A DNA stretch of 11,880 nt from Pseudomonadota bacterium (GCA_023415035.1 JAEZLX010000037.1:1-11880), one strand, 5' to 3'; shown: positions 1-6,077, numbered from the stretch's first letter. Notes: generated by a model from the letters alone, not told the origin. Numbers and translations: made by a program.

Positions 1-312
1 CATGCAGGTCAGCAGGCGCGACTCCAGATCCTGCACCCGACCCGTGTCCTTGAAATAGCGCGGCATCTGCACAAAGGCGCCTTGGAGCACGCCCGGGCCC
101 AGGCCCAGATCGCACTGTTCCAGCGAAGCGTTCTTGGGACCGCGCTTTTTCGTCCAGAGCTCTTCGCCCTTCATCTCGAACAGTTCGGCAGGGTTGCCGT
201 CTTCGAGCATTTCGCGGTATTTGGCGATGCCCTCGGCCGTGGCATCCTGCGCCCAGGCAGCGCCGTGCCCGATCGCAGCGCATGCCGCCAGGGCCAGCAT
301 GTGTCGTTTCAT
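1..312 (-). CDS. soxA: SoxA, c-type cytochrome subunit of SoxAX (5' part only)
   Basis: SoxA with SoxX forms the periplasmic heme enzyme that joins thiosulfate to the SoxY carrier cysteine. The frame stays open for 104 codons from an ATG whose first base is at 312 and runs off the left edge. An AGAGGAGAG ribosome binding site lies just upstream. Residues 1-21 form a signal peptide ending AWA. The rest carries typical SoxA sequence: a KKRGPKN stretch, CDLGLGPGV around Cys67, a QMPRYF segment, and RLLTCM with Cys103. No CxxCH occurs in this part. That fits the single-heme SoxA type, in which I recall the N-terminal domain has lost its heme, but the C-terminal heme domain is outside the window. 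It follows soxZ on the same strand after an 87-nt gap that holds a terminator-like hairpin; soxX and soxB would be expected next. Confidence 0.93.
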   Translation of the reverse strand, partial: MKRHMLALAACAAIGHGAAWAQDATAEGIAKYREMLEDGNPAELFEMKGEELWTKKRGPKNASLEQCDLGLGPGVLQGAFVQMPRYFKDTGRVQDLESRLLTCM

Positions 313-345
313 CGTGGTCTCTCCTCTGTTGTTGTGACACGGATC

Positions 346-377
346 AAAAAATAGGCCAGCGACTTGCGTGGCTGGCC
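346..377 (-). terminator. rho-independent terminator-like hairpin between soxZ and soxA
   Basis: Read on the minus strand, GGCCAGC pairs perfectly with GCTGGCC across a 10-nt loop, and is followed after TA by six T residues (346-351 on the plus strand are all A). This is the classic shape of an intrinsic terminator. It lies 22 nt after the soxZ stop codon and 33 nt before the soxA start. It probably lowers soxA expression relative to soxY and soxZ rather than abolishing it. The 7-bp stem is modest, so partial read-through is likely. Confidence 0.65.
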
Positions 378-399
378 CTTGCGATCCACGCTCGCCCGA

Positions 400-711
400 T
401 CAGGCGATGGTGGCTTCGTCGGTACGGGAATCACCCTTGTTGTCGACCCACTTGACGACAACCTTGTCGCCCTTGGCTCCGCCCTTGAACTTGAAGGACA
501 GGAAGGGGTTTTGCGACACGGCGCCGCTGAACTGGCCCTTGAGCACGGACTTCCCGTTGTGGGTGACCTCGAGATCCTCGATGAAATGGGCAGGGATCAG
601 GTTGCCGGAGCTGTCGCGGCGGGTGCCGGGCTCCATCGGGTGGGACATGAGCACGCGGACGGTGACTTCATCGCCGGAAGCGGCGGCGCGGATGCGCATC
701 GGATCTGCCAT
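400..711 (-). CDS. soxZ: SoxZ, sulfur carrier complex subunit
   Basis: SoxZ is the partner of SoxY. The SoxYZ heterodimer is the periplasmic carrier on which thiosulfate sulfur is bound and oxidised. The 103-residue product has the usual SoxZ length and lacks a signal peptide, as expected because SoxZ is exported bound to Tat-signalled SoxY. Recognisable family segments are the start MADPMRIRA, the SHPMEPGTRRD stretch near residue 23, IPAHFIEDLEV near 39, and an immunoglobulin-like beta-rich C-terminus containing VVVKWVDN. The start is fixed by an AGGAG ribosome binding site with six bases before the ATG. It lies 60 nt downstream of soxY. I see no missing or unusual elements. Confidence 0.96.
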   Translation of the reverse strand: MADPMRIRAAASGDEVTVRVLMSHPMEPGTRRDSSGNLIPAHFIEDLEVTHNGKSVLKGQFSGAVSQNPFLSFKFKGGAKGDKVVVKWVDNKGDSRTDEATIA

Positions 712-771
712 GGTGGACTCCTGAATCTTTGAGTTCGTTCGAATGTGGTGGTCAGCAGGTGCCGGCCGGAC

Positions 772-1227
772 TCAGCCGCCGCAGCCGCCCAGCGTCACCT
801 TGGTTTCCTTGGTGGCCGAGTACAGCTTGCCACCGGCCTTGACCACGGCAATCACGTTGGTGCTCTGGCCCATCTTCACGCGCGTCTGCACTTCGGGCAG
901 CGTGCCTGCCGGCAGCGAGAATGCAGCGGCCAGCGGCATCGGATTCTTCTCGATGATGATGTAGATGTCCGTGGTGTCGGGCAGCTTGCTGCTCGCGCCC
1001 ACGGGCACCACGGCGCCGTTCTCGGCGATATCGGGGGCCACCACGGTGACCTGGTCGCTGCTGGCGGGCTGGCCACCCACGGCCTTGAGGGCTTCTTCCA
1101 GAGTCTTGACCTGGAAGCTGGCGCGCTCAAGCGCGGCGTGTGCCTGGCTCTGCGTGACCAGGCCCAGCGAGATCAGCGTGGCAAACGCGCCGGTGGACTT
1201 CAGCGCAGTGCGGCGGGAGGGATTCAT
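772..1227 (-). CDS. soxY: SoxY, Tat-exported sulfur carrier protein
   Basis: SoxY carries thiosulfate-derived sulfur covalently on a cysteine near its C-terminus while SoxAX, SoxB and SoxCD act on it in the periplasm. The 151-residue product ends in GGCGG, the mobile arm with the carrier Cys149. The N-terminus MNPSRRTALKS has twin arginines followed by a hydrophobic stretch and an AHA cleavage site near residue 31, so it is a Tat precursor; it should be exported folded and carry SoxZ with it. I chose the ATG at 1227 because an AAGGAG site sits five bases upstream. A TTG five codons earlier overlaps that ribosome binding site and is unlikely. The gene follows the small cytochrome gene after 32 nt and precedes soxZ, in the same operon. 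Confidence 0.96.
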   Translation of the reverse strand: MNPSRRTALKSTGAFATLISLGLVTQSQAHAALERASFQVKTLEEALKAVGGQPASSDQVTVVAPDIAENGAVVPVGASSKLPDTTDIYIIIEKNPMPLAAAFSLPAGTLPEVQTRVKMGQSTNVIAVVKAGGKLYSATKETKVTLGGCGG

Positions 1228-1259
1228 GGGGTCTCCTTGCAAAGAATGAGGAAGAGAGT

Positions 1260-1598
1260 TTATTGGTCCGGAGCACCGGCCAGGATCCAGCCAGCGAGCA
1301 GCTTGAGCTCGTCGTCCTTGAGATTGGGCTGGGCCGGCATCGGCACGGGGCCGTACATGCCGGAGCCGCCACTCTTGATGCGCGCAGCCACCTTCTCGAG
1401 GGCGTCCGCCTGGCCCTTGTGCTTGGCGGCGACTTCCTTGTACGCGGGGCCCACCAGCTTCTTGTCGGCCGCATGGCAGGCCAGGCAGGCGCTTTTCTGG
1501 GCCAGCGCCTTGGCAGCCGCCGCATCGACGGCGTACGAGGCGCCGGTGTACAACAGCACCGCCGTTGCCAGCATGGCGGATTTGAATGTCATGGTCAC
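1260..1598 (-). CDS. small monoheme class I cytochrome c, SoxD C-terminal-domain-like
   Basis: A 112-residue exported cytochrome c. It has a hydrophobic signal peptide (cleavage likely after SYA near residue 23), one heme site CLACH at 38-42, and a probable axial methionine in PMPAQ near residue 88. From the heme site to the end it matches the second heme domain of the upstream SoxD at about 39 of 73 positions by eye, including the shared KHKG, GGSG and VPMP segments. A role as electron acceptor for SoxCD or SoxAX is inferred from this and from its place between soxD and soxY. The start is either GTG at 1598 (10 nt after AAGGAG) or ATG at 1592 (16 nt after); a stop codon lies just before the GTG, so nothing longer is possible. 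I prefer GTG. No confident Sox letter can be given. Confidence 0.9.
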   Translation of the reverse strand: MTMTFKSAMLATAVLLYTGASYAVDAAAAKALAQKSACLACHAADKKLVGPAYKEVAAKHKGQADALEKVAARIKSGGSGMYGPVPMPAQPNLKDDELKLLAGWILAGAPDQ

Positions 1599-1674
1599 AG
1601 CCTATGGTCTCCTTGCTGAAAACTATATCGGGGTTTACGAGCGTTTGCTGATATGCGGATGAAATATTGGCATC

Positions 1675-2787
1675 TTATTTGGCGCCACCGGCGATCCACT
1701 CCGCGATGGCCTTCGCATCGGCATCGCTGATCTGCGGCTGCGGCGGCATCGGCACGGCGCCGTAGACACCGGAGCCGCCCGCCTTGATCTTTGCGGCGAG
1801 GTAGGTCACCAGGTCGTCCTTGCCCTTGTGCTTGGCCAGCACTTCGTTGAAGCCCGGTCCGACGATGCGGTTGCTGACACCATGGCAGGCCGTGCATGCG
1901 TTGCTGGCCAGCAAGCCCTTGACATCCGCGGCGCCGCCTGCCGCCGCCACGGCGGCCACCACGGCCACCTTGGGTTTCGGCTGCGACCCCACCGGCGCAC
2001 TGGGCGGCGGTTGCGTGGTGTCCGCGCCCCGGATCGGGCCGATCACGCGGTTCTGCTCCTGGATGTTGCCGTGCGCGTCGCGCGCGAAATCGGGCAGGGC
2101 CGACTGGATCTTCGCCTCCGTGGGGCAATCCTTCATGCAGGCGACGTTTTGAACGTCGCCCTTGCCATTGACCTTCCACAGCGGCTCGTAGAACACCATG
2201 CCGTTGCGGTTGGGCATGCGCTTTTGCACCTCGGCGATGTTCTCGTCGCTGAGCACGAAGTCGGACGGCACCACGTCGGCCAGGCTCAGGATGTAGGCCA
2301 GCACGCCATAGACCTCGTCGGTCTTGAGCGTCTTGGGCGCGTTCCAGGGCATGGCGCGATTGATGTAGTCCCACAGCGTGGAGACCGTGGCGACCTTCAT
2401 CATCGTGGTCTTCTGCGGGAAGTTCGTGCCCAGCTCCAGGTTCTTCACACGCCCGCGCGCGATGTCCTCCTTGGTGGTGCCGCCGACGATGGGCGTGAAC
2501 ACCTCGTTGGATTCGCCAAAGTCGCCATGGCAGGATGCGCACTTGGCCATCCAGACCTCCTCGCCCAGGCTCACGGAGCCGGCGCCCTTGGGCAGACCCT
2601 TGAAGTCGGGGCGCACGTCGATGTCCCAGGCCTTGACTTCGGCGGGGGTGGCGTCCCGCCCGATGTCATGCCACGGTGCCGTCTGCGCCATGGCGCCCGT
2701 TGCGCCGAGCATGGCCGATGCGTTGATGATGACGGCCCCGAGCAGGGCAGCCACCTTCCGGGATGAATGCTGAACGGAAGAAGTCAT
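1675..2787 (-). CDS. soxD: SoxD, diheme cytochrome subunit of sulfane dehydrogenase
   Basis: SoxD accepts electrons from the molybdoprotein SoxC. Together they oxidise the sulfane sulfur held on SoxY, removing six electrons, so that thiosulfate goes fully to sulfate. The 370-residue product has a signal peptide ending AMA near residue 34 and two cytochrome domains: CASCH at 83-87 with a likely axial Met in RAMPWNAP near 146, and CTACH at 298-302 with PMPPQ near 347. A proline- and alanine-rich linker (about 255-290) joins the domains. Two further cysteines (217 and 221, ACMKDC) precede the linker. The ATG at 2787 lies one base after the soxC stop codon (TGACATG), so translation is likely coupled. 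The frame stays open 58 codons further upstream inside soxC, but that part has no signal peptide and is not cytochrome-like. Confidence 0.95.
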   Translation of the reverse strand: MTSSVQHSSRKVAALLGAVIINASAMLGATGAMAQTAPWHDIGRDATPAEVKAWDIDVRPDFKGLPKGAGSVSLGEEVWMAKCASCHGDFGESNEVFTPIVGGTTKEDIARGRVKNLELGTNFPQKTTMMKVATVSTLWDYINRAMPWNAPKTLKTDEVYGVLAYILSLADVVPSDFVLSDENIAEVQKRMPNRNGMVFYEPLWKVNGKGDVQNVACMKDCPTEAKIQSALPDFARDAHGNIQEQNRVIGPIRGADTTQPPPSAPVGSQPKPKVAVVAAVAAAGGAADVKGLLASNACTACHGVSNRIVGPGFNEVLAKHKGKDDLVTYLAAKIKAGGSGVYGAVPMPPQPQISDADAKAIAEWIAGGAK

Positions 2788-2788
2788 G

Positions 2789-4144
2789 TCAATACACCTG
2801 AACGTTGGAGACTTCGCCGTTCTCGGACACCAGCCAGCTCTGGATGGCGTTCTGGTGGTAGATCGAGCGGGTTCCGCGCACGGCGCGAAGCTGGTTGATC
2901 TTGGGTTGCACATAGCCGGTGCTGTCGATGGCACGGCTTTGCAGGATGGCCGGCTTGCCATCCCACACCCAGTCGATGTTGAAACGCGTCAGCGCCTTGG
3001 GCAGGACCGGCCCTTCCAGGCGCGCGGTGCGCCAGTTGCGGCCACCGTCCACGCTCACGTCCACGCGCTTGATGCTGCCACGGCCGGACCAGGCCAGGCC
3101 GGTGATGTTGTAGTAGCCCTTGTCCAGCAGCATCTGGCCGCCCGAGGGCGTGGTGATCACGCTCTTGCACTCCTGGATGCCGGTGTACTGACGGTGCGTG
3201 CCGTCGGGCATGTGGTCGATGTAGTGGATCGACTCGTCCTTCGTCGCCCACTTCTCGTCGCCCACCTCGATGCGGCGCAGGTACTTGACCCAGCTCACGC
3301 CCTGCACACCCGGCACCACCAGGCGCAACGGGTAGCCGTTCTCGGGGCGCAGCATCTCGCCGTTCATGCCCCAGGCCACGATGCAGTCGTCCATGGCACG
3401 CTCGATGTCGATGGTGCGCGTCATCGACGAACCATCGGCCCCCTCGGCCAGCACGAAGCGCGCCTTCTTCTTGTCGTAGCCGCACATCTCCAGCAGCGTG
3501 GACAGCAGCACGCCGGTGAATTCGGAGCAGCTGATCATGCCGTGCGTGTATTGCACCGAGGGCAGCGCCACATTGCCCCACTCCGGCGCGGAGTTGGCAC
3601 CGCATTCGATGAAGTGGATGCGCGAGACGCTGGGCAGGCGCATCAGGTCGTCCATGGTGAAGACACGCTGGCGCTTGACCAGGCCGTTGACCATGAGCCG
3701 GTGCTTGGACGGATCGATGTCCCACCAGCCCTGGTGGTGGCGCTCGAAGTGCAGCCCGCTGGGTGTGATGATGCCGAACAGCCCCTGCAGCGGCGTGAAG
3801 CTCACCGAGGCCTGCGGCACGCGCGTCAGGCCCGGGCTCTGGCGGCGCTGCAGGTTGGACTCCCACTTGCTGGGCATGCCGTAGGGGTGCGTGGCCACCG
3901 GCTGGCCCAGCCCTGTGCTGTGCTCGGGCAGCTTGAGGATCACATCCTCGCCCGCGGCATCGTCAGCCTGGGCCATGGCGCGTGTGGCAACACCCGCCGA
4001 GGCCGCGACCCCGGCACCCATGGCCAGCGCCTTGCCCATGAAGCGACGCCGCGCCTTGCGCGCCTGTTCCAGCTGCTCCGCACTCAGGTGGTTTTCGGGC
4101 GCGGGGAGGATACGCCCTATGACGTCTCTCGGGTCTCTGGACAC
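2789..4144 (-). CDS. soxC: SoxC, molybdopterin sulfane dehydrogenase subunit
   Basis: SoxC is the molybdenum-cofactor subunit of SoxCD, a member of the sulfite oxidase family acting in the periplasm on SoxY-bound sulfane sulfur. The 451-residue product starts with a cytoplasmic leader followed by a Tat motif ARRRFMGKA (31-39) and a hydrophobic region ending AMA near 58. The oxidoreductase domain follows. Cys181 in FIECGANS is the expected molybdenum ligand. The last 120 or so residues, with SVDGGRNW and GYVQPKINQLR segments, fit the dimerisation domain. The start is GTG at 4144 with AAGGAA about ten bases upstream. The next in-frame methionine follows the twin arginines and would destroy the export signal, so the GTG is well supported. 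It is the first gene of the minus-strand operon and faces the fccA-fccB operon across a 301-bp control region. Confidence 0.96.
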   Translation of the reverse strand: MSRDPRDVIGRILPAPENHLSAEQLEQARKARRRFMGKALAMGAGVAASAGVATRAMAQADDAAGEDVILKLPEHSTGLGQPVATHPYGMPSKWESNLQRRQSPGLTRVPQASVSFTPLQGLFGIITPSGLHFERHHQGWWDIDPSKHRLMVNGLVKRQRVFTMDDLMRLPSVSRIHFIECGANSAPEWGNVALPSVQYTHGMISCSEFTGVLLSTLLEMCGYDKKKARFVLAEGADGSSMTRTIDIERAMDDCIVAWGMNGEMLRPENGYPLRLVVPGVQGVSWVKYLRRIEVGDEKWATKDESIHYIDHMPDGTHRQYTGIQECKSVITTPSGGQMLLDKGYYNITGLAWSGRGSIKRVDVSVDGGRNWRTARLEGPVLPKALTRFNIDWVWDGKPAILQSRAIDSTGYVQPKINQLRAVRGTRSIYHQNAIQSWLVSENGEVSNVQVY

Positions 4145-4170
4145 TGTCTGGTTTCCTTATGTTGGCGATG

Positions 4171-4201
4171 GCGACGCACTTCGCCTGGCGGCGTGCGTCG
4201 C
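4171..4201 (-). promoter_or_regulatory. stem-loop in the soxC 5' leader
   Basis: GCGACGCAC (4171-4179) and GTGCGTCGC (4193-4201) are perfect 9-bp inverted arms around a 13-nt loop, inside which CGC-CTG-GCG can add three more pairs. It begins 26 nt before the soxC GTG and lies downstream of the candidate promoter, so it would be part of the leader RNA. No T run follows on the minus strand, so it is not an intrinsic terminator. It could stabilise the message or be a protein-binding dyad. Confidence 0.5.
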
Positions 4202-4226
4202 GATGCCATGGTCTGGATGGCGACGA

Positions 4227-4235
4227 AATATATCA
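4227..4235 (-). promoter_or_regulatory. candidate extended -10 of the soxC promoter
   Basis: On the minus strand TGATATATT reads as a TGn extended -10 followed by TATATT (5 of 6 to TATAAT). No good -35 box is seen at the usual distance; that position is occupied by the 18-bp repeat, which suggests an activator- or repressor-controlled promoter. The start of transcription would fall near 4220, giving a leader of about 75 nt. Confidence 0.35.
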
Positions 4236-4249
4236 TTACTTGCGCATAT
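4232..4249 (-). repeat. 18-bp inverted element, copy 1 (soxC side)
   Basis: On the minus strand it reads ATATGCGCAAGTAATGAT. It matches the copy at 4364-4381 on the plus strand at 16 of 18 positions. It points toward soxC, overlaps the candidate -10, and ends 88 nt before the soxC start. It is likely a regulator-binding site. Confidence 0.6.
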
Positions 4250-4301
4250 ATACATACGCAAAAACCCTTGGTCAGCGAAGTTTGCCAAGGTCGCCGTTGT
4301 C

Positions 4302-4317
4302 ATACCCCTAGGGGTTT
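4302..4317. promoter_or_regulatory. near-palindromic operator candidate (CsoR/CstR-like)
   Basis: ATACCCCTAGGGGTTT contains the perfect 12-bp palindrome ACCCCTAGGGGT and is symmetric over 16 bases apart from one mismatch. From memory, AT-flanked C-tract/G-tract dyads of this kind are bound by DUF156 (CsoR/FrmR/CstR) repressors, and CstR senses persulfide. It lies within about 3 bp of the midpoint between the two 18-bp elements. It also contains CTAG, which is rare in such genomes. The regulator itself is not in the window. Confidence 0.5.
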
Positions 4318-4363
4318 CACCGATTTCGCTCGCCCGGCTCCGAAGAATAGGATTTGCATTTGA

Positions 4364-4381
4364 ATATGCGCAAATATTGAT
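4364..4381 (+). repeat. 18-bp inverted element, copy 2 (fccA side)
   Basis: It reads ATATGCGCAAATATTGAT and matches the minus-strand copy at 4232-4249 at 16 of 18 positions. It also forms a short dyad of its own, AATAT-6 nt-ATATT (4363-4378). It points toward fccA and ends 64 nt before its start codon. Confidence 0.6.
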
Positions 4382-4400
4382 TAGGACATTCACGCAGTTC

Positions 4401-4409
4401 TGCTACAGT
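4401..4409 (+). promoter_or_regulatory. candidate extended -10 of the fccA promoter
   Basis: TGCTACAGT reads as a TGn extended -10 with TACAGT (4 of 6 to TATAAT). The sequence 17 bp upstream, TTAGGA, is a poor -35. Transcription would begin near 4416, about 30 nt before the start codon. Support is weak and comes from position and the extended motif only. Confidence 0.3.
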
Positions 4410-4445
4410 TTTTGCGACCATTCCAACACGATGACGGAGATACCG

Positions 4446-4748
4446 ATGACCAGAACGAAACGATGGCTGCTGGCCTGCGTCTTGGGCGCGGCCACCTTGG
4501 GGGCCCATGCTCAGGTGAACCAGGTCCGTGTGTGGGCGGCGGCGTGTGCCAACTGCCACGGCACCGACGGCCGTGCCCAGCCGGGCATGGAAGCCCTGGC
4601 AGGCAAGGACAAGGACGACCTGCTGCAGAAACTGCTCGATTTCAAGTCCGGCCGCAAGCCCGCGACCATCATGCACCAGCTCTCCAAGGGCTACACCGAC
4701 GAGCAGCTGGCGCAGATCGCCGCCTATTTCGCCGCGCAGAAGAAGTAA
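4446..4748 (+). CDS. fccA: monoheme cytochrome c, FccA/SoxE-type subunit of sulfide dehydrogenase
   Basis: A 100-residue exported cytochrome c, the probable electron-accepting partner of the flavoprotein encoded 14 nt downstream; the pair is often called SoxE/SoxF or FccA/FccB. It has a signal peptide ending AHA near residue 22, one heme site CANCH at 34-38, a probable axial Met in ATIMHQL near 76, and a C-terminal helix YTDEQLAQIAAYF. It carries one heme, unlike the diheme FccA I know from Allochromatium, so a single-domain flavocytochrome c is implied. The start at 4446 is set by GGAG six bases upstream; an ATG five codons earlier would place that ribosome binding site inside the gene. It is the first gene of the plus-strand operon that diverges from the sox operon. 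Confidence 0.88.
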   Translation: MTRTKRWLLACVLGAATLGAHAQVNQVRVWAAACANCHGTDGRAQPGMEALAGKDKDDLLQKLLDFKSGRKPATIMHQLSKGYTDEQLAQIAAYFAAQKK

Positions 4749-4762
4749 AGAGGAGTCCCAAC

Positions 4763-6043
4763 ATGAAACGTCGTCAATTCGTTCAAACGCTCGGTGCCGG
4801 ATCGGCCGTCGCCGGGCTGGGCCTGCTCGGCGGCTGCGCCACGGGCGGTGGCAGCGGCGCCAAGGTGGTGGTCATCGGCGGTGGCTACGGTGGCGCCACG
4901 GCCGCCAAGTACGTGCGGATGTTCTCCGACTACAGCATCGACGTGACCCTGGTCGAGCCCAACGCGGCCTTCGTGTCCTGCCCGATTTCCAACCTCGTGC
5001 TCCAGGGCAGCAAGACCATCGCCGACATCACCACACCCTACGACAACCTGAGCAAGCGTCATGGCGTGAAGGTGGTGCGCGACATGGCCGCCAGCATCGA
5101 TCCCGAGAAACGCGTCGTCAAGCTCGCCGGCGGCGCCGAGCTGCCGTACGACCGCCTGATCCTCTCGCCCGGCATCGACTTCATGTGGGACACCCTGCCC
5201 GGCATGGACAAGGAAGGCGCCAAGGACAAGGTGCTGCACGCGTGGAAGGCCGGCCCGCAGACGGTCGCGCTGCGCAAGCAGCTCGAAGCCATGCCCGATG
5301 GCGGCGTGTATGCGCTGTCAATCCCGCTCGCACCGTACCGCTGCCCGCCCGGCCCTTACGAGCGCGCCTGCATGGTGGCCAGCTACTTCAAGAAGGCCAA
5401 GCCCAAGAGCAAGGTCATCATCTTCGACGCGAACGATGACATCACCTCGAAGAAGGGCCTGTTCACCAAGGCCTGGAACGAGCACTACAAGGACATCATC
5501 GAGTATCGTCCGAAGCACAAGGTGGTGGACGTGGACGCTGCCACCAACACGCTGAAGTTCGAGTTCAACGACGACTTCAAGGCCGACGTGGCCAACGTGC
5601 TGCCGACCATGCGTGCCGGCGACATCGCCGTGAAGACCGGTCTGGCCACCGCCAACGCGCGCTGGTGCGAGGTGGACTTCCTGACCTTCGAGGCCAAGGC
5701 CGCCCGGAACATCCACGTGCTCGGTGACTCGATCCAGATCGCGCCGGCCATGCCCAAGTCGGGCCACATGGCCAACCAGCACGGCAAGACCTGCGCCGCG
5801 GCCGTGGTGTCGCTGCTGCAGGGCAAGGAGCCGCCGCAGCTGCCGATCTACGCCAACACCTGCTACAGCTTCGTGACCGAAGAGGATGTGGTGCACGTGT
5901 CGAGCGTTCACCGCTACGATGCCGAGAAGAAGACCATGCTGCCGGTCGAAGGCGCGGGCGGACTCTCCTCCGCCGCGAGCGAGCTGGAAGGGCGCTACGC
6001 CCTGGCCTGGGCCCGCAACATCTGGGCGGACTCGCTGGCCTGA
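4763..6043 (+). CDS. fccB: flavocytochrome c sulfide dehydrogenase flavoprotein (FccB/SoxF)
   Basis: This FAD protein oxidises sulfide (or persulfide) in the periplasm and passes electrons to the partner cytochrome. The 426-residue product begins MKRRQFVQTLG, a twin-arginine signal, followed by LGGC (22-25), which could be a lipobox. The FAD-binding VVVIGGGYGGATAA lies at 35-48 and a second FAD motif GDSIQ near 321-325. The cysteines match the A. vinosum enzyme as I recall it: Cys73 (SCPISN) in the place of the FAD-linked cysteine, and Cys194 (YRCPPGPYERA) with Cys367 (NTCYS) as the redox disulfide. The C-terminal part, ending in ARNIWADSLA, is the FCSD flavin-binding domain. An AGAGGAG ribosome binding site precedes the ATG. 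A strong terminator follows. Confidence 0.94.
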   Translation: MKRRQFVQTLGAGSAVAGLGLLGGCATGGGSGAKVVVIGGGYGGATAAKYVRMFSDYSIDVTLVEPNAAFVSCPISNLVLQGSKTIADITTPYDNLSKRHGVKVVRDMAASIDPEKRVVKLAGGAELPYDRLILSPGIDFMWDTLPGMDKEGAKDKVLHAWKAGPQTVALRKQLEAMPDGGVYALSIPLAPYRCPPGPYERACMVASYFKKAKPKSKVIIFDANDDITSKKGLFTKAWNEHYKDIIEYRPKHKVVDVDAATNTLKFEFNDDFKADVANVLPTMRAGDIAVKTGLATANARWCEVDFLTFEAKAARNIHVLGDSIQIAPAMPKSGHMANQHGKTCAAAVVSLLQGKEPPQLPIYANTCYSFVTEEDVVHVSSVHRYDAEKKTMLPVEGAGGLSSAASELEGRYALAWARNIWADSLA

Positions 6044-6051
6044 TGCATCCA

Positions 6052-6077
6052 CGCCCCGGCGCCCGCCGGGGCGTTTT
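6052..6077 (+). terminator. rho-independent terminator after fccB
   Basis: CGCCCCGGC and GCCGGGGCG form a perfect 9-bp GC stem around a 4-nt loop (GCCC), directly followed by TTTT. It lies 8 nt after the fccB stop codon. The short T run suggests some read-through into the diheme cytochrome gene only 33 nt further on. Confidence 0.85.

Larger units (their letters stand above)
4145..4445. promoter_or_regulatory. divergent sox / fcc control region
   Basis: This 301-bp non-coding region separates soxC from fccA and is clearly richer in A and T than the flanking genes. It holds, from left to right, a strong hairpin in the soxC leader, an extended -10 candidate for soxC, one copy of an 18-bp element on the minus strand, a 6-bp inverted repeat (CCTTGG 4266-4271, CCAAGG 4285-4290), a 16-bp near-palindrome, the second 18-bp copy on the plus strand, and an extended -10 candidate for fccA. 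A 78-codon open frame crosses it (4157-4393, minus), but it has no family resemblance and would cover both promoters, so I treat the region as regulatory. Confidence 0.75.

Noticed and set aside
712..771. CCGGCCGG palindrome and TTCGTTCGAA in the soxY-soxZ gap as a regulatory site
   Set aside because: Both are short and common in GC-rich DNA; the gap otherwise holds only the soxZ ribosome binding site.
1228..1242. TTG at 1242 as the soxY start
   Set aside because: It overlaps the AAGGAG ribosome binding site that serves the ATG at 1227, and the Tat motif begins properly after that ATG.
745..1662. A 305-codon plus-strand open frame across soxY and the small cytochrome
   Set aside because: It is a shadow of two well-supported minus-strand genes and has no recognisable domain.
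2786..4363. A 525-codon open frame on the plus strand across soxC
   Set aside because: It is antisense to soxC with its Tat signal and molybdenum-ligand cysteine, and the translation is low-complexity His/Ala/Arg-rich sequence.
4157..4393. A 78-codon minus-strand open frame in the sox/fcc intergenic region
   Set aside because: It spans the repeats, palindrome and both promoter candidates, has no family resemblance, and has no convincing ribosome binding site.
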